The translations under genes were made by a program, and so were the position numbers. From contig JBQTIX010000002.1 of the NCBI GenBank assembly GCA_052387695.1, positions 62,001 through 126,000 of the forward strand: a stretch of 64,000 nt of DNA. Direction: 5' to 3'. Origin of the DNA: Panacagrimonas sp052387695. GTDB lineage: Bacteria > Pseudomonadota > Gammaproteobacteria > Nevskiales > Nevskiaceae. Shown one piece after another: positions 16,495 through 25,186 of the stretch (its first letter is position 1; every line of letters starts with the position of its first letter). A model generated the notes under the pieces. That model did not search any database. It saw nothing but the letters and a program-made list of their open reading frames with translations, and had not been told where the DNA came from.

Positions 16495-19400
16495 ATGGCG
16501 CAGGCGGTCGCACCTGAAAGAACTCATTTCGTGCGCGACCTTCCCTGTCTGACCTGGCTGCTTGCCGCCTGCCTCGCGGCTTTCTGTGCGCCTGCACGCG
16601 CGGCCGCGCCGACACCGGGACAGGTGACCATCCTGGTCGGCCAGGACGGTGGTGGCGGGGTGCGCGGACTGGCGGTGCTGCTCGACGATGCGGACATCGC
16701 CAGTACCGATGCTGCCGGCGCGGCCACGATTTCTGTTTCGATCGGCGCCCATGTGCTGACCGTACGGCGCGGCACGCTGAACCTGAGCGAGTCGGCTTTG
16801 AACTTGCGCGACGGTGAAGCGGCGGAACTGCGCCTGAGCGTGCCGGACGGGCAGGGCCTGCCCGCGGCCCGTCTCGAAGTGTTCGACGTAGCGAATCCGG
16901 GCATCGGTGCGCTCGGCGGCACCATCACCGACGAGACCGGCGAGCCCCTGGCCGGCGCTGCGATCCGCGTCGAAGGGTCCGAAGCCAGCACGACAAGCGA
17001 TGGCCAAGGCCGTTTCGAACTGCGAGTGCCGCGCGGCACCTGGGATGTGGTGGTGACGCATCCGGAAAAAACGCTGACGCGCACGTTCAATGCCCAGCGT
17101 GTCTCGCCCGGCGTGGACACCGATCTGCGCCTGGCCCTGACCGAGCGACGTGCGGCGCCGACGGGCGCGGGCATCGAGGAAGTGGTGGCGACCGCGCGCT
17201 ACGTGCCGGATACCTCGACCGCGCTGGAACAATCCTCCGACACGGTGCTCGACGCGATTTCCGAGCAGGAGATCGCGATCGCAGGAGATTCCGATGCCGC
17301 CGCCGCGCTGACGCGCGTCACCGGCGTGACCATCGTCAACGACCTGGTGTTCGTGCGCGGTCTCGGCGACCGCTACTCCGCCACTTACGTCAACCACGGC
17401 GAGGTGCCGAGTCCGGATCCCTCGCGGCGCGCCATCGGCCTGAATATTTTTCCGACCGACATCCTCGCCGGCATCAGCGTGCAGAAGACCTATTCGCCGG
17501 ACCTGCCCGGCGATTTTTCCGGCGGTGCGGTGCTGCTCGACACGCGCGGCATTCCGGATGCGTTCAATGTTTCGCTCGGCGTGTCTGCCGGCGGCAACAC
17601 GCGCTCCACGAATCGCGACGGCCTCAGCTACCAGGGCGGCAGTACGGACTGGCAGGGCCGTGACGATGGTGTTCGCGACATTCCCGACGTCGCCCGCCAG
17701 CTGACGGACAACGGTCGCAGGCCGCTGGGAAGCCTGTCGCTGGAAGACAATCGACTCAACGCCCTGCTGGTCGAGCAGGTCGGCGATTCTCTGCAACCGA
17801 ACTGGGACGTGGAGATCGGGAAGATCGCGCCCGATGGAGGCATCGACTTCGCCATTGGCGACCGTTACGAAGGCTGGGACCGGGCGGAACTGGGTTACCA
17901 GGTGACCTTGCTGTACGACCGCAAGACGCGGTTTCGCGAGGAGGCGCGCACCAACCTGATCCCCGGGGACCCCCGTGTCATCGACTCCAGCAACCTGGCG
18001 CTGGTCGAGAATCTGGAGCGCACCTCCCGCGCCATCGACAGTGGCGGGATCGTTTCCCTGGCGGCTGTGATCGACGACGAGCAGACGCTCGGGTACACCG
18101 GGATTCTGTCGCGCCAGACGACCCAGAGCACGTTTTATTCCGAAGGGTTCGGGCAGCGCAACGACATCCTCAATTCCCATGCTTATTCACTGGACTGGGT
18201 CGAGAACCAGTTGATGTCTCATCAGCTCACCGGCAAGCATGTTTTTCCTGGATTCCTGGGTATCAGCCTCAACTGGCAGGCGACCAAGGCGTCCGCGGAC
18301 AGCGACACGCTGGACCGCCGCGAATATCAGTACACCCGGCGGGCCGACAGCGAACCGGATGCCCCGTTCGAGCTTTCCAAGGCTGCGGGAAGCCCGACCC
18401 GAACCTGGGAGTTTCTGGACGACGGGACGGCGGACGCGGGAGCCGATCTGAGCCTGCCGCTGGCGCTGCGTCCGGGTCTGGATCTTGAACTCAGTGCCGG
18501 CTTGCGTCGCACCGATCGTTCACGATCGTTTCAGAAGGTTGGATGGGCTTACCGGCTGTCCTCGTCGACCGCGACACCGGCGGACGTCGGCATCGCGCTG
18601 CTGGCGCCTTCGCTCGATCAGGTGCTCGATCCGCGATTCATCCGGCCGGACGGCTGGGAGCTGGTCAACGTCGGCGCCGTGATCCCGGATGTCGATAGCG
18701 CGGACAGCTACGACGCCTCGCAGGATCTGTCGGCTTATTACGGCGCCGCCAAGCTCACCCTGGGCAGTGCGCTGGAATTGCAGGGGGGTGCTCGCAAGGA
18801 AACGTCCGACATTCGCGTGGGCCTGGTGGGGGTCGATCCGGTGGGTGCCCCCCCGAGCTGCGGGGGTACGAATCCGGATGCTGCGCCGACCTGCTCGGAT
18901 CTGAAAGATTCGAAGTGGCTGCCCGCGGCGAACCTGTCCTGGTTCATCAACGATCGTCAGACCCTGCGGGCGGGCTACAGCCGCACCGTCAACCGGCCGC
19001 AGTTTCGCGAAATTGCGCCGATCACCTACATCGACCCGGAGACCCGCGACCTGACGTTCGGAAACCTCGACCTGGAGATTGCGCAGATCAGGAACTACGA
19101 CCTGCGCTACGAGTATTACTGGAACCCCTCTGAAGGAATCACGGCGGCGACGTTCGCCAAGGACATCACCCGACCGATCGAGGTCGTGGTCACGGCCAAC
19201 GCGGTCGGGCGTCCGTTCGTGGGCGTGAAGAATGCGCGCAGCGCCAGCCTGTACGGGATCGAGCTGGACGGTCGCTGGGAGCTGGACGAGTTCGCGGATT
19301 TTTCGCAGTGGCTCGGCTACACCTACATCTCCGGCAACGTGTCGCTGATCGAGTCGAACGTGAAGCTCGATCCCGCGCCGGAATTCTGCGTGCCGCCGGT

Positions 19401-19752
19401 CAACGTCAGCGAGCGCGACTTGCAGGGACAGTCGCCGTGGATCGCGAATGTGACCTTGGGCTTCAGCAATCCCGATAGCGAAACCGACTTCGCGCTGCTG
19501 TTCAACATGTTTGGAGAACGCATCGTGCGCGCCGGCCTGCTCGACGGCTGCGCCGGACTGCCCGATGCGGTGGAACAGCCCGCGCCGCAGCTCGACCTCA
19601 ACCTGCGCCAGCATCTGTTCGACCGCTGGAAGATCGGCTTCAAGGTTCGCAATCTGCTCGACCCCGATGTCGAGGTGGTCCAGGGCCCCTTCACCACGCG
19701 GTCCTATAAAACCGGCCGGTCTGCATCGTTCTCGGTCGAGTACGAGTTCTGA
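16495..19752 (+). CDS. TonB-dependent receptor with carboxypeptidase-regulatory-like N-domain
   Basis: 1085 residues. A signal peptide (about 13-37) is followed by two Ig-like regulatory regions; the second, at about 137-215, has GTITDETGEPLAGAAIRVEG. A TonB-box-like EEVVATARY (about 227), the plug domain (about 250-360; FVRGLGDRYSATYVNHGEVP) and a 22-strand-type barrel ending in FSVEYEF with the C-terminal Phe follow. It imports an unidentified ligand with energy from TonB. GTG 16531 is an alternative start closer to the signal peptide. The lipoprotein gene starts 13 bases downstream, so they form an operon and probably work together on the same substrate. Confidence 0.92.
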   Translation: MAQAVAPERTHFVRDLPCLTWLLAACLAAFCAPARAAAPTPGQVTILVGQDGGGGVRGLAVLLDDADIASTDAAGAATISVSIGAHVLTVRRGTLNLSESALNLRDGEAAELRLSVPDGQGLPAARLEVFDVANPGIGALGGTITDETGEPLAGAAIRVEGSEASTTSDGQGRFELRVPRGTWDVVVTHPEKTLTRTFNAQRVSPGVDTDLRLALTERRAAPTGAGIEEVVATARYVPDTSTALEQSSDTVLDAISEQEIAIAGDSDAAAALTRVTGVTIVNDLVFVRGLGDRYSATYVNHGEVPSPDPSRRAIGLNIFPTDILAGISVQKTYSPDLPGDFSGGAVLLDTRGIPDAFNVSLGVSAGGNTRSTNRDGLSYQGGSTDWQGRDDGVRDIPDVARQLTDNGRRPLGSLSLEDNRLNALLVEQVGDSLQPNWDVEIGKIAPDGGIDFAIGDRYEGWDRAELGYQVTLLYDRKTRFREEARTNLIPGDPRVIDSSNLALVENLERTSRAIDSGGIVSLAAVIDDEQTLGYTGILSRQTTQSTFYSEGFGQRNDILNSHAYSLDWVENQLMSHQLTGKHVFPGFLGISLNWQATKASADSDTLDRREYQYTRRADSEPDAPFELSKAAGSPTRTWEFLDDGTADAGADLSLPLALRPGLDLELSAGLRRTDRSRSFQKVGWAYRLSSSTATPADVGIALLAPSLDQVLDPRFIRPDGWELVNVGAVIPDVDSADSYDASQDLSAYYGAAKLTLGSALELQGGARKETSDIRVGLVGVDPVGAPPSCGGTNPDAAPTCSDLKDSKWLPAANLSWFINDRQTLRAGYSRTVNRPQFREIAPITYIDPETRDLTFGNLDLEIAQIRNYDLRYEYYWNPSEGITAATFAKDITRPIEVVVTANAVGRPFVGVKNARSASLYGIELDGRWELDEFADFSQWLGYTYISGNVSLIESNVKLDPAPEFCVPPVNVSERDLQGQSPWIANVTLGFSNPDSETDFALLFNMFGERIVRAGLLDGCAGLPDAVEQPAPQLDLNLRQHLFDRWKIGFKVRNLLDPDVEVVQGPFTTRSYKTGRSASFSVEYEF

Positions 19753-19765
19753 AGTGTCCGACGAA

Positions 19766-21544
19766 ATGAATTTCCGGCGGCGTCTACGCCTTGCCCTGGC
19801 AGGCCCGATCGTTCTGGGCCTGCTGCATGCCTGCTCCGACGGCGGTACCTCGCTGCGCGTCGGCGACCCGGGCGTCGACGGCACGCCGTCCCCGACCCTG
19901 CCCTCGAACGAAGGGCCGATCCTGCGCGGCTCGGTCGGTAGCGGCACCGGCGCCGTTCGGGATGAAACTCGGGTCATGGATCCCTATTCGATCGCGGCCC
20001 TGTTCTCGGCCGCGGGTCTGGGCAACGTGCCGTCACTGGGTGGCGCGATCGATGATCGCGGCCTGCCGACTTCGACGGCCGGTTCCATCACGGTCCAGGG
20101 TTTTACCCTCCCACCGACCTGGCCACCGCCGAGTGCCGCCGGGCCGGACTCCTTGCCGCTGCCTGACACCCTGATCGCGACCTCCTACGCCGGCGCCTTT
20201 GATCCGTCCGCTCCACCGGACCAGGCCTGGACGGCGAACTGGACCGTGGCGCTCGACGGAACCCTTTCGCGGTTCAGGTTCTTTGGCTTCCTGGCGCCGC
20301 GTACCGCGCAGCAGGCCATCGGCGGACAGTCCGCCGACGATCAATGCCCGGAAGGCACCACCCTTACGGGCCGCTTTTCCGATCGTATCGGTGAACTGGG
20401 GCGGGACGAGACCGGGCTGTTCTTCAACTCCATCCTCGCCGGTGTGAGCGACTACGACGTCTGCCGTCTGCCGCCGCGTTTCGACGGCGGGCCCGAGACC
20501 GGCGGCACGCTGCCGCTGCTGACCAACGACAACGTATACGAGTTGGCCGACAGCGTCGGTACCTATGTCGGCGAGGGCGATGCGGATCGAACGAGTCTGC
20601 CCGAGCCGGCCGCGGTGTCCCTCGGCATCGAGGCCGGAACCCTGATCTTCGGTGAGGCCGGCGAGTCGCTGATCGTCAGTCGCGGGTCACGCATCGAGGC
20701 GGCCGGGCGGCCGATGGCGCCGATCACGTTGACCTCGCTGGCGCAATTGCAGGCCCGCTTCGACGGCGACTTCGGGACCGCGGCCACCGGTGCAAGTGGC
20801 GGATGGGGCGGCCTGGTGCTGATGGGTCGTGCGCCCAATCAGGCCTGCGTGGCGGCGAGCTGTGATGTCGTCGATGAAGGCGCGGGTCGGCACGGCGGCG
20901 AAGTACCGGACGACAGCTCCGGCGCGTTCGACTATGTGCTGATCCGCAACGGCGGCGGCGGTTTGCCCGGCGCGGGGGAGGGCGGTTCGCCTCGCGCCTC
21001 GCTACGCCTGCTGTCCACCGGCCGCGCGACCCGCATCGATCACCTGCAAGTCCATGGCGGCGCGAATACGGGTGTGATCATCGATGGCGGCAGCAGTTTC
21101 CTGACCCACCTCGCCATCACGACACAGCGTCTGGCTCCGAGCCTGGCGGCACGCGCCGGGTGGACCGGCGGATTGCAGCACCTGCTGGTGATTCCGGCCG
21201 CAGATACAGGGGCCGGACTGGAACTCGGCAGCGGCGAATCGGCCGGCTCCGGCGCGAACCCGGTGAGCTTCCCGCTGCTCGCGAATCTCACCGTGCTGGG
21301 CCCTGCCGGCGGCGCGTCGGAGGTCGATCAGGCGCTGCTGCTGCGCGGCGGCACCCGTGCACAAATCTGGAACTCCATCTTCAGCGGAAATTTCCCCGGC
21401 GGCTGTCTCGACCTGGATGACGCCGAAACCTTCGCACGCTCCGCCGAGGCCGGCGGCGCCCCGCCGGAGCGACCCGGGCCGCACCTGTTGTTCCGCAATA
21501 GCGTTGTCGATTGTGCGGCGGTGAACTTCAACGAGAACGGCTGA
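19766..21544 (+). CDS. Lipoprotein with repeat-rich secreted domain, partner of the TonB receptor
   Basis: 592 residues from ATG 19766. The signal peptide has lipobox LLHAC (Cys23). The mature part is rich in Gly/Asn turns and short beta strands (for example LTNDNVYELADS, AGTLIFGEAGESLIVSRG, APITLTSLAQLQ, TRIDHLQVHGGANTG), suggesting a parallel beta-helix or similar beta repeat. The same order of motifs occurs in the secreted protein at 22657, so the two share a domain of about 500 residues. No enzyme motif is recognised. Tight linkage to the receptor suggests capture or processing of its ligand at the cell surface. Confidence 0.75.
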   Translation: MNFRRRLRLALAGPIVLGLLHACSDGGTSLRVGDPGVDGTPSPTLPSNEGPILRGSVGSGTGAVRDETRVMDPYSIAALFSAAGLGNVPSLGGAIDDRGLPTSTAGSITVQGFTLPPTWPPPSAAGPDSLPLPDTLIATSYAGAFDPSAPPDQAWTANWTVALDGTLSRFRFFGFLAPRTAQQAIGGQSADDQCPEGTTLTGRFSDRIGELGRDETGLFFNSILAGVSDYDVCRLPPRFDGGPETGGTLPLLTNDNVYELADSVGTYVGEGDADRTSLPEPAAVSLGIEAGTLIFGEAGESLIVSRGSRIEAAGRPMAPITLTSLAQLQARFDGDFGTAATGASGGWGGLVLMGRAPNQACVAASCDVVDEGAGRHGGEVPDDSSGAFDYVLIRNGGGGLPGAGEGGSPRASLRLLSTGRATRIDHLQVHGGANTGVIIDGGSSFLTHLAITTQRLAPSLAARAGWTGGLQHLLVIPAADTGAGLELGSGESAGSGANPVSFPLLANLTVLGPAGGASEVDQALLLRGGTRAQIWNSIFSGNFPGGCLDLDDAETFARSAEAGGAPPERPGPHLLFRNSVVDCAAVNFNENG

Positions 21545-21620
21545 AATACCGAGAAATTGGGGTCAGACCCCGATTTCCGGTTGACCTCTTTGGAAGGTCT
21601 GCACCGGTTCGATCCGGCTC

Positions 21621-21723
21621 GTCGGTCGGTTCAAGCCGAAGGCGGAACCGACGCTGCGCGCGCTCGACGAAGGGCGCCCGTCGGGTCCGCCCGCAAACAG
21701 CACGCGGGCTTGACCCGACCTAC
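21621..21723 (+). repeat. Dispersed double stem-loop repeat, copy 5
   Basis: GTCGGTCGGTTCAAGCCG...GGAACCGAC, middle, then GTCGGGTCCGCCCGC...GCGGGCTTGACCCGACCTAC. The preceding bases GGAAGGTCTGCACCGGTTCGATCCG (21593-21617) also recur beside copies 1, 6 and 7. The rest of the gap up to 21948 shows nothing I recognise. Confidence 0.88.
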
Positions 21724-21948
21724 CCATGAATTCAGACCTGGGCAGAGAATCCATTCAGGTAAACCCTGCGCAGGTTCGAGAACACGGTCGTGGGCCGTGC
21801 CCGCGACTTGGCTTTGCCCAGCCTGCCCGCTGCCGGTTCCGGGGAGGAACAGCCATGGTTCGCGTATGAATCAGCCGATGACTCGGCCTTGAGCGCCCTA
21901 GGATGCGACATCCGACCACTGTGCGGCCGTCTATCGGAAACGCTCCAG

Positions 21949-22509
21949 ATGCCGAAATCCCTACGCCAGGCGCTCACCGCGTTCCTGCTCATGAGTCTGC
22001 CGCTGCCGCTGTCCGCATGGGAACTGTCTGGCACCCACACGGTGCTGCTGCATCCGCGCGAGGGCGCGGCGATCCCGATTGGCACGGTCCACTTCACGCC
22101 GCAGGGAGAGCGCCATACCTTCGAGCTGAAGCTCGACCCCGCCCGCTTCAAGGATTTCTTCCTGTCCATGCGCGAGTTCAAATGCGTGGAGGCGCCGGGC
22201 GAGGTGCAGTGCCATGTGCGCTACCCCTACCCGAATCCGCGCACAGTCACTCTCGATGACTTGGCTTGGCTGGAACACGCGCTACTGTTCTTCTACAAGA
22301 CTCCGCGCGACTTCGGCGCCAAGCTCTGGAACGGTCTGTACTACCGCCTGAAACCGACCGACACCGGGCTGGTCGGTCTGCCCGAGGCGGTGGACCTGGA
22401 CCAGATCAGTGCGCCGCCGGAGGACCCGTCCATCCCGCCCTTCGACACGGCGGCACGCTCCGGCTTGGACCCTGCGACGCGCTGGTTCGGCAAGCTGAGC
22501 ATTGAGTGA
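21949..22509 (+). CDS. Secreted protein of unknown function
   Basis: 186 residues from ATG 21949 (MPKSLRQALTAFLLM...), with a signal peptide ending around LSAW (about 23). The mature protein has two cysteines (KCVEAPGEVQCH) that could form a disulfide, and alternating strand-like segments. I recognise no domain. It is separated from the lipoprotein gene by a repeat and ends before a terminator serving the opposite strand. Coding potential is supported by the signal peptide and a clean frame; function is unknown. Confidence 0.6.
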   Translation: MPKSLRQALTAFLLMSLPLPLSAWELSGTHTVLLHPREGAAIPIGTVHFTPQGERHTFELKLDPARFKDFFLSMREFKCVEAPGEVQCHVRYPYPNPRTVTLDDLAWLEHALLFFYKTPRDFGAKLWNGLYYRLKPTDTGLVGLPEAVDLDQISAPPEDPSIPPFDTAARSGLDPATRWFGKLSIE

Positions 22510-22591
22510 GGGTGTCCCTCATGAACGCGCGATTCAAGCCCATCCTTGCCGCCCCTTCACCCGCAACGACGCCGTGTAGTCCGGGCGAAGC

Positions 22592-22620
22592 AAAAAAAAG
22601 CGCCGGGTTGTCCCGGCGCT
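22592..22620 (-). terminator. Rho-independent terminator of the Calx-beta protein gene
   Basis: On the minus strand AGCGCCGGG, loop, CCCGGCGCT is followed by a run of T (the plus strand shows AAAAAAA at 22592-22598). It lies about 37 bases after the stop of the minus-strand gene at 22657. Confidence 0.88.
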
Positions 22621-22656
22621 CGGCCCTGCGTTTGAAGATCTGTCAGGTGCTCTGGA

Positions 22657-24738
22657 TCAGTCGCTTTCGACCGTGCTGACCGCGGTGCAGTCGAAGATCG
22701 AATTGCGGACGGACAAGTTCGGGCCGGGGGCCGCGACGGTGCCGCCTGCCTCGGTCGAACGGGTGAAGGTGAGCGCGTCGTCGATGTCTAGGCAACCCTT
22801 GGGCTGATCGCCCGCGAACACCGAGTTCCACAACTGCGTGCGCACGCCGCCGCGGAACACGACGGCCTGACCGTCATCGATGGCGCCGCCCGAGATGCGG
22901 TTGGACGGACCGACGACGGTGAAGTTCGCCAGCAGGCCAAAGGTCTCGAACGGTGCGGCCGCGTTGCCGGGGCTGGAGCCGGCCTCGATGCCGCGACCCA
23001 GGCCGGGCGTCGCGGAGTCGGCCTGCACGATGTAGACGAACTGCGCGCCGCCGGTGAAGCCGTTGTCGTAGTCGAAGGCGTCGTCGAAGGTGCTGCTGAT
23101 CACCACGTGGGCGATGAAGGCGTTGCCGCCGAAGAATTCGACACCGTCATCGAAGCCCTTGTGCACCTGCACGTAGTCCAGAATCGTGCCGCGACCGGTG
23201 CCACCCATGGTGAAGCCGTTCAACTCGTTGCCGTTGCCGTCGATGTCGTTACCTGCGTGGCGGATCACGGTGTAGCGGACTTCGCCGGAGCCGTCGCTGT
23301 CGTTGTTGCCGCCGTAGAAGCCGATGTTGCCTTCCAGCGGCTGGTCGCAGGCCGCGAAGTTGGCGCCGGCGCACTTGTTGTCGCGCGCGTTGCCCAGGAT
23401 CGCGAGACCCGCCCATTCACCGGAACCCGAATCCACCGGCGTGGCGCCGTTGGCGTCGAAGCGCTGCTGCAACTGGCGCAGCGAGGTCATCACGATCGGC
23501 GCCACCGCGGTGCCGCGCGAGAAGATGTCCGAGCCGCGACCGATCACGAGCGCTTCGGTGGCTTCGCCGAAGATCAGCGTGCCGGCCTGGATGTTGAGCG
23601 CGACCGCCGTGGGCGTGGGAACGACGGTACGTGCCTTGTAGCCGTTGCCGATGTAGCTGCCGGGGAAACCGTCGGCCAACTCGTAGACGTTGTCGTTGGT
23701 CAGCGCCAGATTGGTCAGACGCTCGCGAGGCAGCTTGCAGATGTCGTAGTTGACCGCGGCAGTGAACAGGCCTTCCTCGTCGTTCAGCGTGTTGCCGATG
23801 CGCGAGGCGAAGGTTCCCGAGGGCGTGGTGCCGGCCGGGCAGGTGCCGTTGGCGACCTGGGTCGCCGGTGTCTTGCCGGTCAGGGCGGTGCCGGTGGTCA
23901 GCGTGCCGCCGAAGAAGCGCCATACATCATCGTTGCCGTTGACGCCGACGGTCCAGCCCTGGTCCCAGTGCTGGCTGCGGCTCTGCGACGGATCGAAGGC
24001 GCCGCTGTAGCTGGTGTTGACCAGGATGGCCGGCGGGACGTTCAGCGGCGTGGAGCCGGTCGCGCTCGCGGGCGGCCACGTGGCCGGCTCGCGGAAATTG
24101 CCGCGTCCGAGTGGCGCGGTGGTGCAGGTCGGACGGCCGTTGACGTCGAGCGAGCCGCCGAGACTGACCGAGTTGTTGTAGCCGTTGGCGGTCAGGAAAT
24201 CGATGGTCGAAAACGTCTCGACGCCGCCGACGGCGGTGGGCAGGCTGGATCCGTTGCCGAGGGTGCCGACCAGCGAACCGGGCGGAATCTCGTCGTCACC
24301 GATGGTGATGGTGGACTGGCTCTTGCTGGCATCGACGGTTGCGCCGCCGCCGCTGACCGAGGTGATGCGAATCAGGAAATTCTCGTTTGGCTCGAACGGG
24401 CTGTTGTTGAGGATCGGAATCCCGAGAGTGGTCGTGGTGCTCCCTCTTGGAATGTTTCTGAAGCCAGTGGTCGCGGTGTAATCGCTGCCGGCGGTGGCGG
24501 TGAGGTTCTGCGTGGTGTAGTTGACGCGGACCGGCCCGGTGGCGGTCCTTGAAAGCTTGAACTGTACGCCGGCCGTCGGGCTGCACTCGCGGGCGGAGAT
24601 CGCGGTCGGCGAGGTGCTGACCTTGACTTGCGCGCTGGCCGGGGCTGCGGCGACAAGAGCGGCGACGCCCAAGGTCATGGCGCTTATGGATGTTGTAAGC
24701 GAACTGCGATGCAAACGGCGAAACGAACCGTGTTTCAT
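22657..24738 (-). CDS. Secreted Calx-beta domain protein sharing the lipoprotein's large domain
   Basis: 693 residues from ATG 24738, with GGGGAG upstream. The signal peptide is cleaved near ASA-QV (36). Residues about 40-145 form a Calx-beta-like domain (EPNENFLIRI, ITIGDDEIPPG). The remaining about 530 residues match the lipoprotein at 19766 in order and wording: LTNDNVYELADGFPG, AGTLIFGEATEALVIGRG, APIVMTSLRQLQQRFD, LLANFTVVGP, WNSVFAGDQPKGCLDIDD. It has no lipobox, so it should be periplasmic or exported. Phased TGAC repeats upstream suggest regulation. It may be coregulated with the TonB receptor operon. No catalytic motif is recognised. Confidence 0.75.
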   Translation of the reverse strand: MKHGSFRRLHRSSLTTSISAMTLGVAALVAAAPASAQVKVSTSPTAISARECSPTAGVQFKLSRTATGPVRVNYTTQNLTATAGSDYTATTGFRNIPRGSTTTTLGIPILNNSPFEPNENFLIRITSVSGGGATVDASKSQSTITIGDDEIPPGSLVGTLGNGSSLPTAVGGVETFSTIDFLTANGYNNSVSLGGSLDVNGRPTCTTAPLGRGNFREPATWPPASATGSTPLNVPPAILVNTSYSGAFDPSQSRSQHWDQGWTVGVNGNDDVWRFFGGTLTTGTALTGKTPATQVANGTCPAGTTPSGTFASRIGNTLNDEEGLFTAAVNYDICKLPRERLTNLALTNDNVYELADGFPGSYIGNGYKARTVVPTPTAVALNIQAGTLIFGEATEALVIGRGSDIFSRGTAVAPIVMTSLRQLQQRFDANGATPVDSGSGEWAGLAILGNARDNKCAGANFAACDQPLEGNIGFYGGNNDSDGSGEVRYTVIRHAGNDIDGNGNELNGFTMGGTGRGTILDYVQVHKGFDDGVEFFGGNAFIAHVVISSTFDDAFDYDNGFTGGAQFVYIVQADSATPGLGRGIEAGSSPGNAAAPFETFGLLANFTVVGPSNRISGGAIDDGQAVVFRGGVRTQLWNSVFAGDQPKGCLDIDDALTFTRSTEAGGTVAAPGPNLSVRNSIFDCTAVSTVESD

Positions 24739-24791
24739 GTGACTCCCCGTGGAAGGGTGGTTGATAGGCGCACGCAGGGTAGGGGGCGGTG

Positions 24792-24839
24792 ATGACAGGC
24801 CCGTCACTGATTTGTGACTCCCCTGTGACGATCGGTGAC
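24792..24839 (-). promoter_or_regulatory. Phased TGAC repeats, Pho-box-like operator candidate
   Basis: TGAC begins at 24793, 24815, 24826 and 24836 (spacing 22, 11, 10), so copies lie on one helix face. On the coding strand they read CTGTCAT and GTCAC, as in Pho-box half-sites, which repeat every 11 bp. The cluster is 54-101 bases before the ATG at 24738. An inverted GTCAC at 24803 is also present. The match is to the pattern only; binding is not shown. Confidence 0.45.
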
Positions 24840-24850
24840 CGTTCGGAGTC

Positions 24851-25079
24851 AGTGCCCTGGCGGTAGTGCATCAGTTTGAAATCCGTTCGCACCGAGTGGT
24901 AGCGCCGCGACAGCGGCGCTGATTGCGCAGCAATGCCGCGTATCGAGGTGCCGGGCATGCCCGATACGCGACGCTTCCCTCGGTACGCCCGCTGCGCGGC
25001 TACTCGGGACGAACGGGCCGGCGCTACTCGGGCCGAACGGGGTTCTGGAATTCAAACTGATGGACTACCGCCCTGGCCA
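24851..25079. repeat. Large inverted-repeat element (MITE-like)
   Basis: Left end TGCCCTGGCGGTAGTGCATC (about 24853-24872) continues through GTTTGAAATCCG and GTAGCGCCG. The right end reads the complement: CGGCGCTACTCGG, TTCAAACTGATGGACTACCG and CCCTGGCC up to 25079. Arms are about 55 bases with several mismatches; the centre holds smaller palindromes such as AGCGCCG...CGGCGCT. No open frame fits. It lies between the Calx-beta gene and the lipoprotein gene at 25187. Confidence 0.75.
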
Positions 25080-25186
25080 AGCCCTGGACAGCCGCCCGGC
25101 GTCTCACCATATCCACCACGCCAGATGAACTTAAAATGTCTGTGGCGCTCTACTGCGCTGCCGATTCCCCGGCTACCGGCTACCCG

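Noticed and set aside
16444..18180. 578-codon minus-strand frame opposite the TonB receptor
   Set aside because: Shadow of the receptor's coding strand; composition rich in Arg, Gly, Val and His without any recognisable domain.
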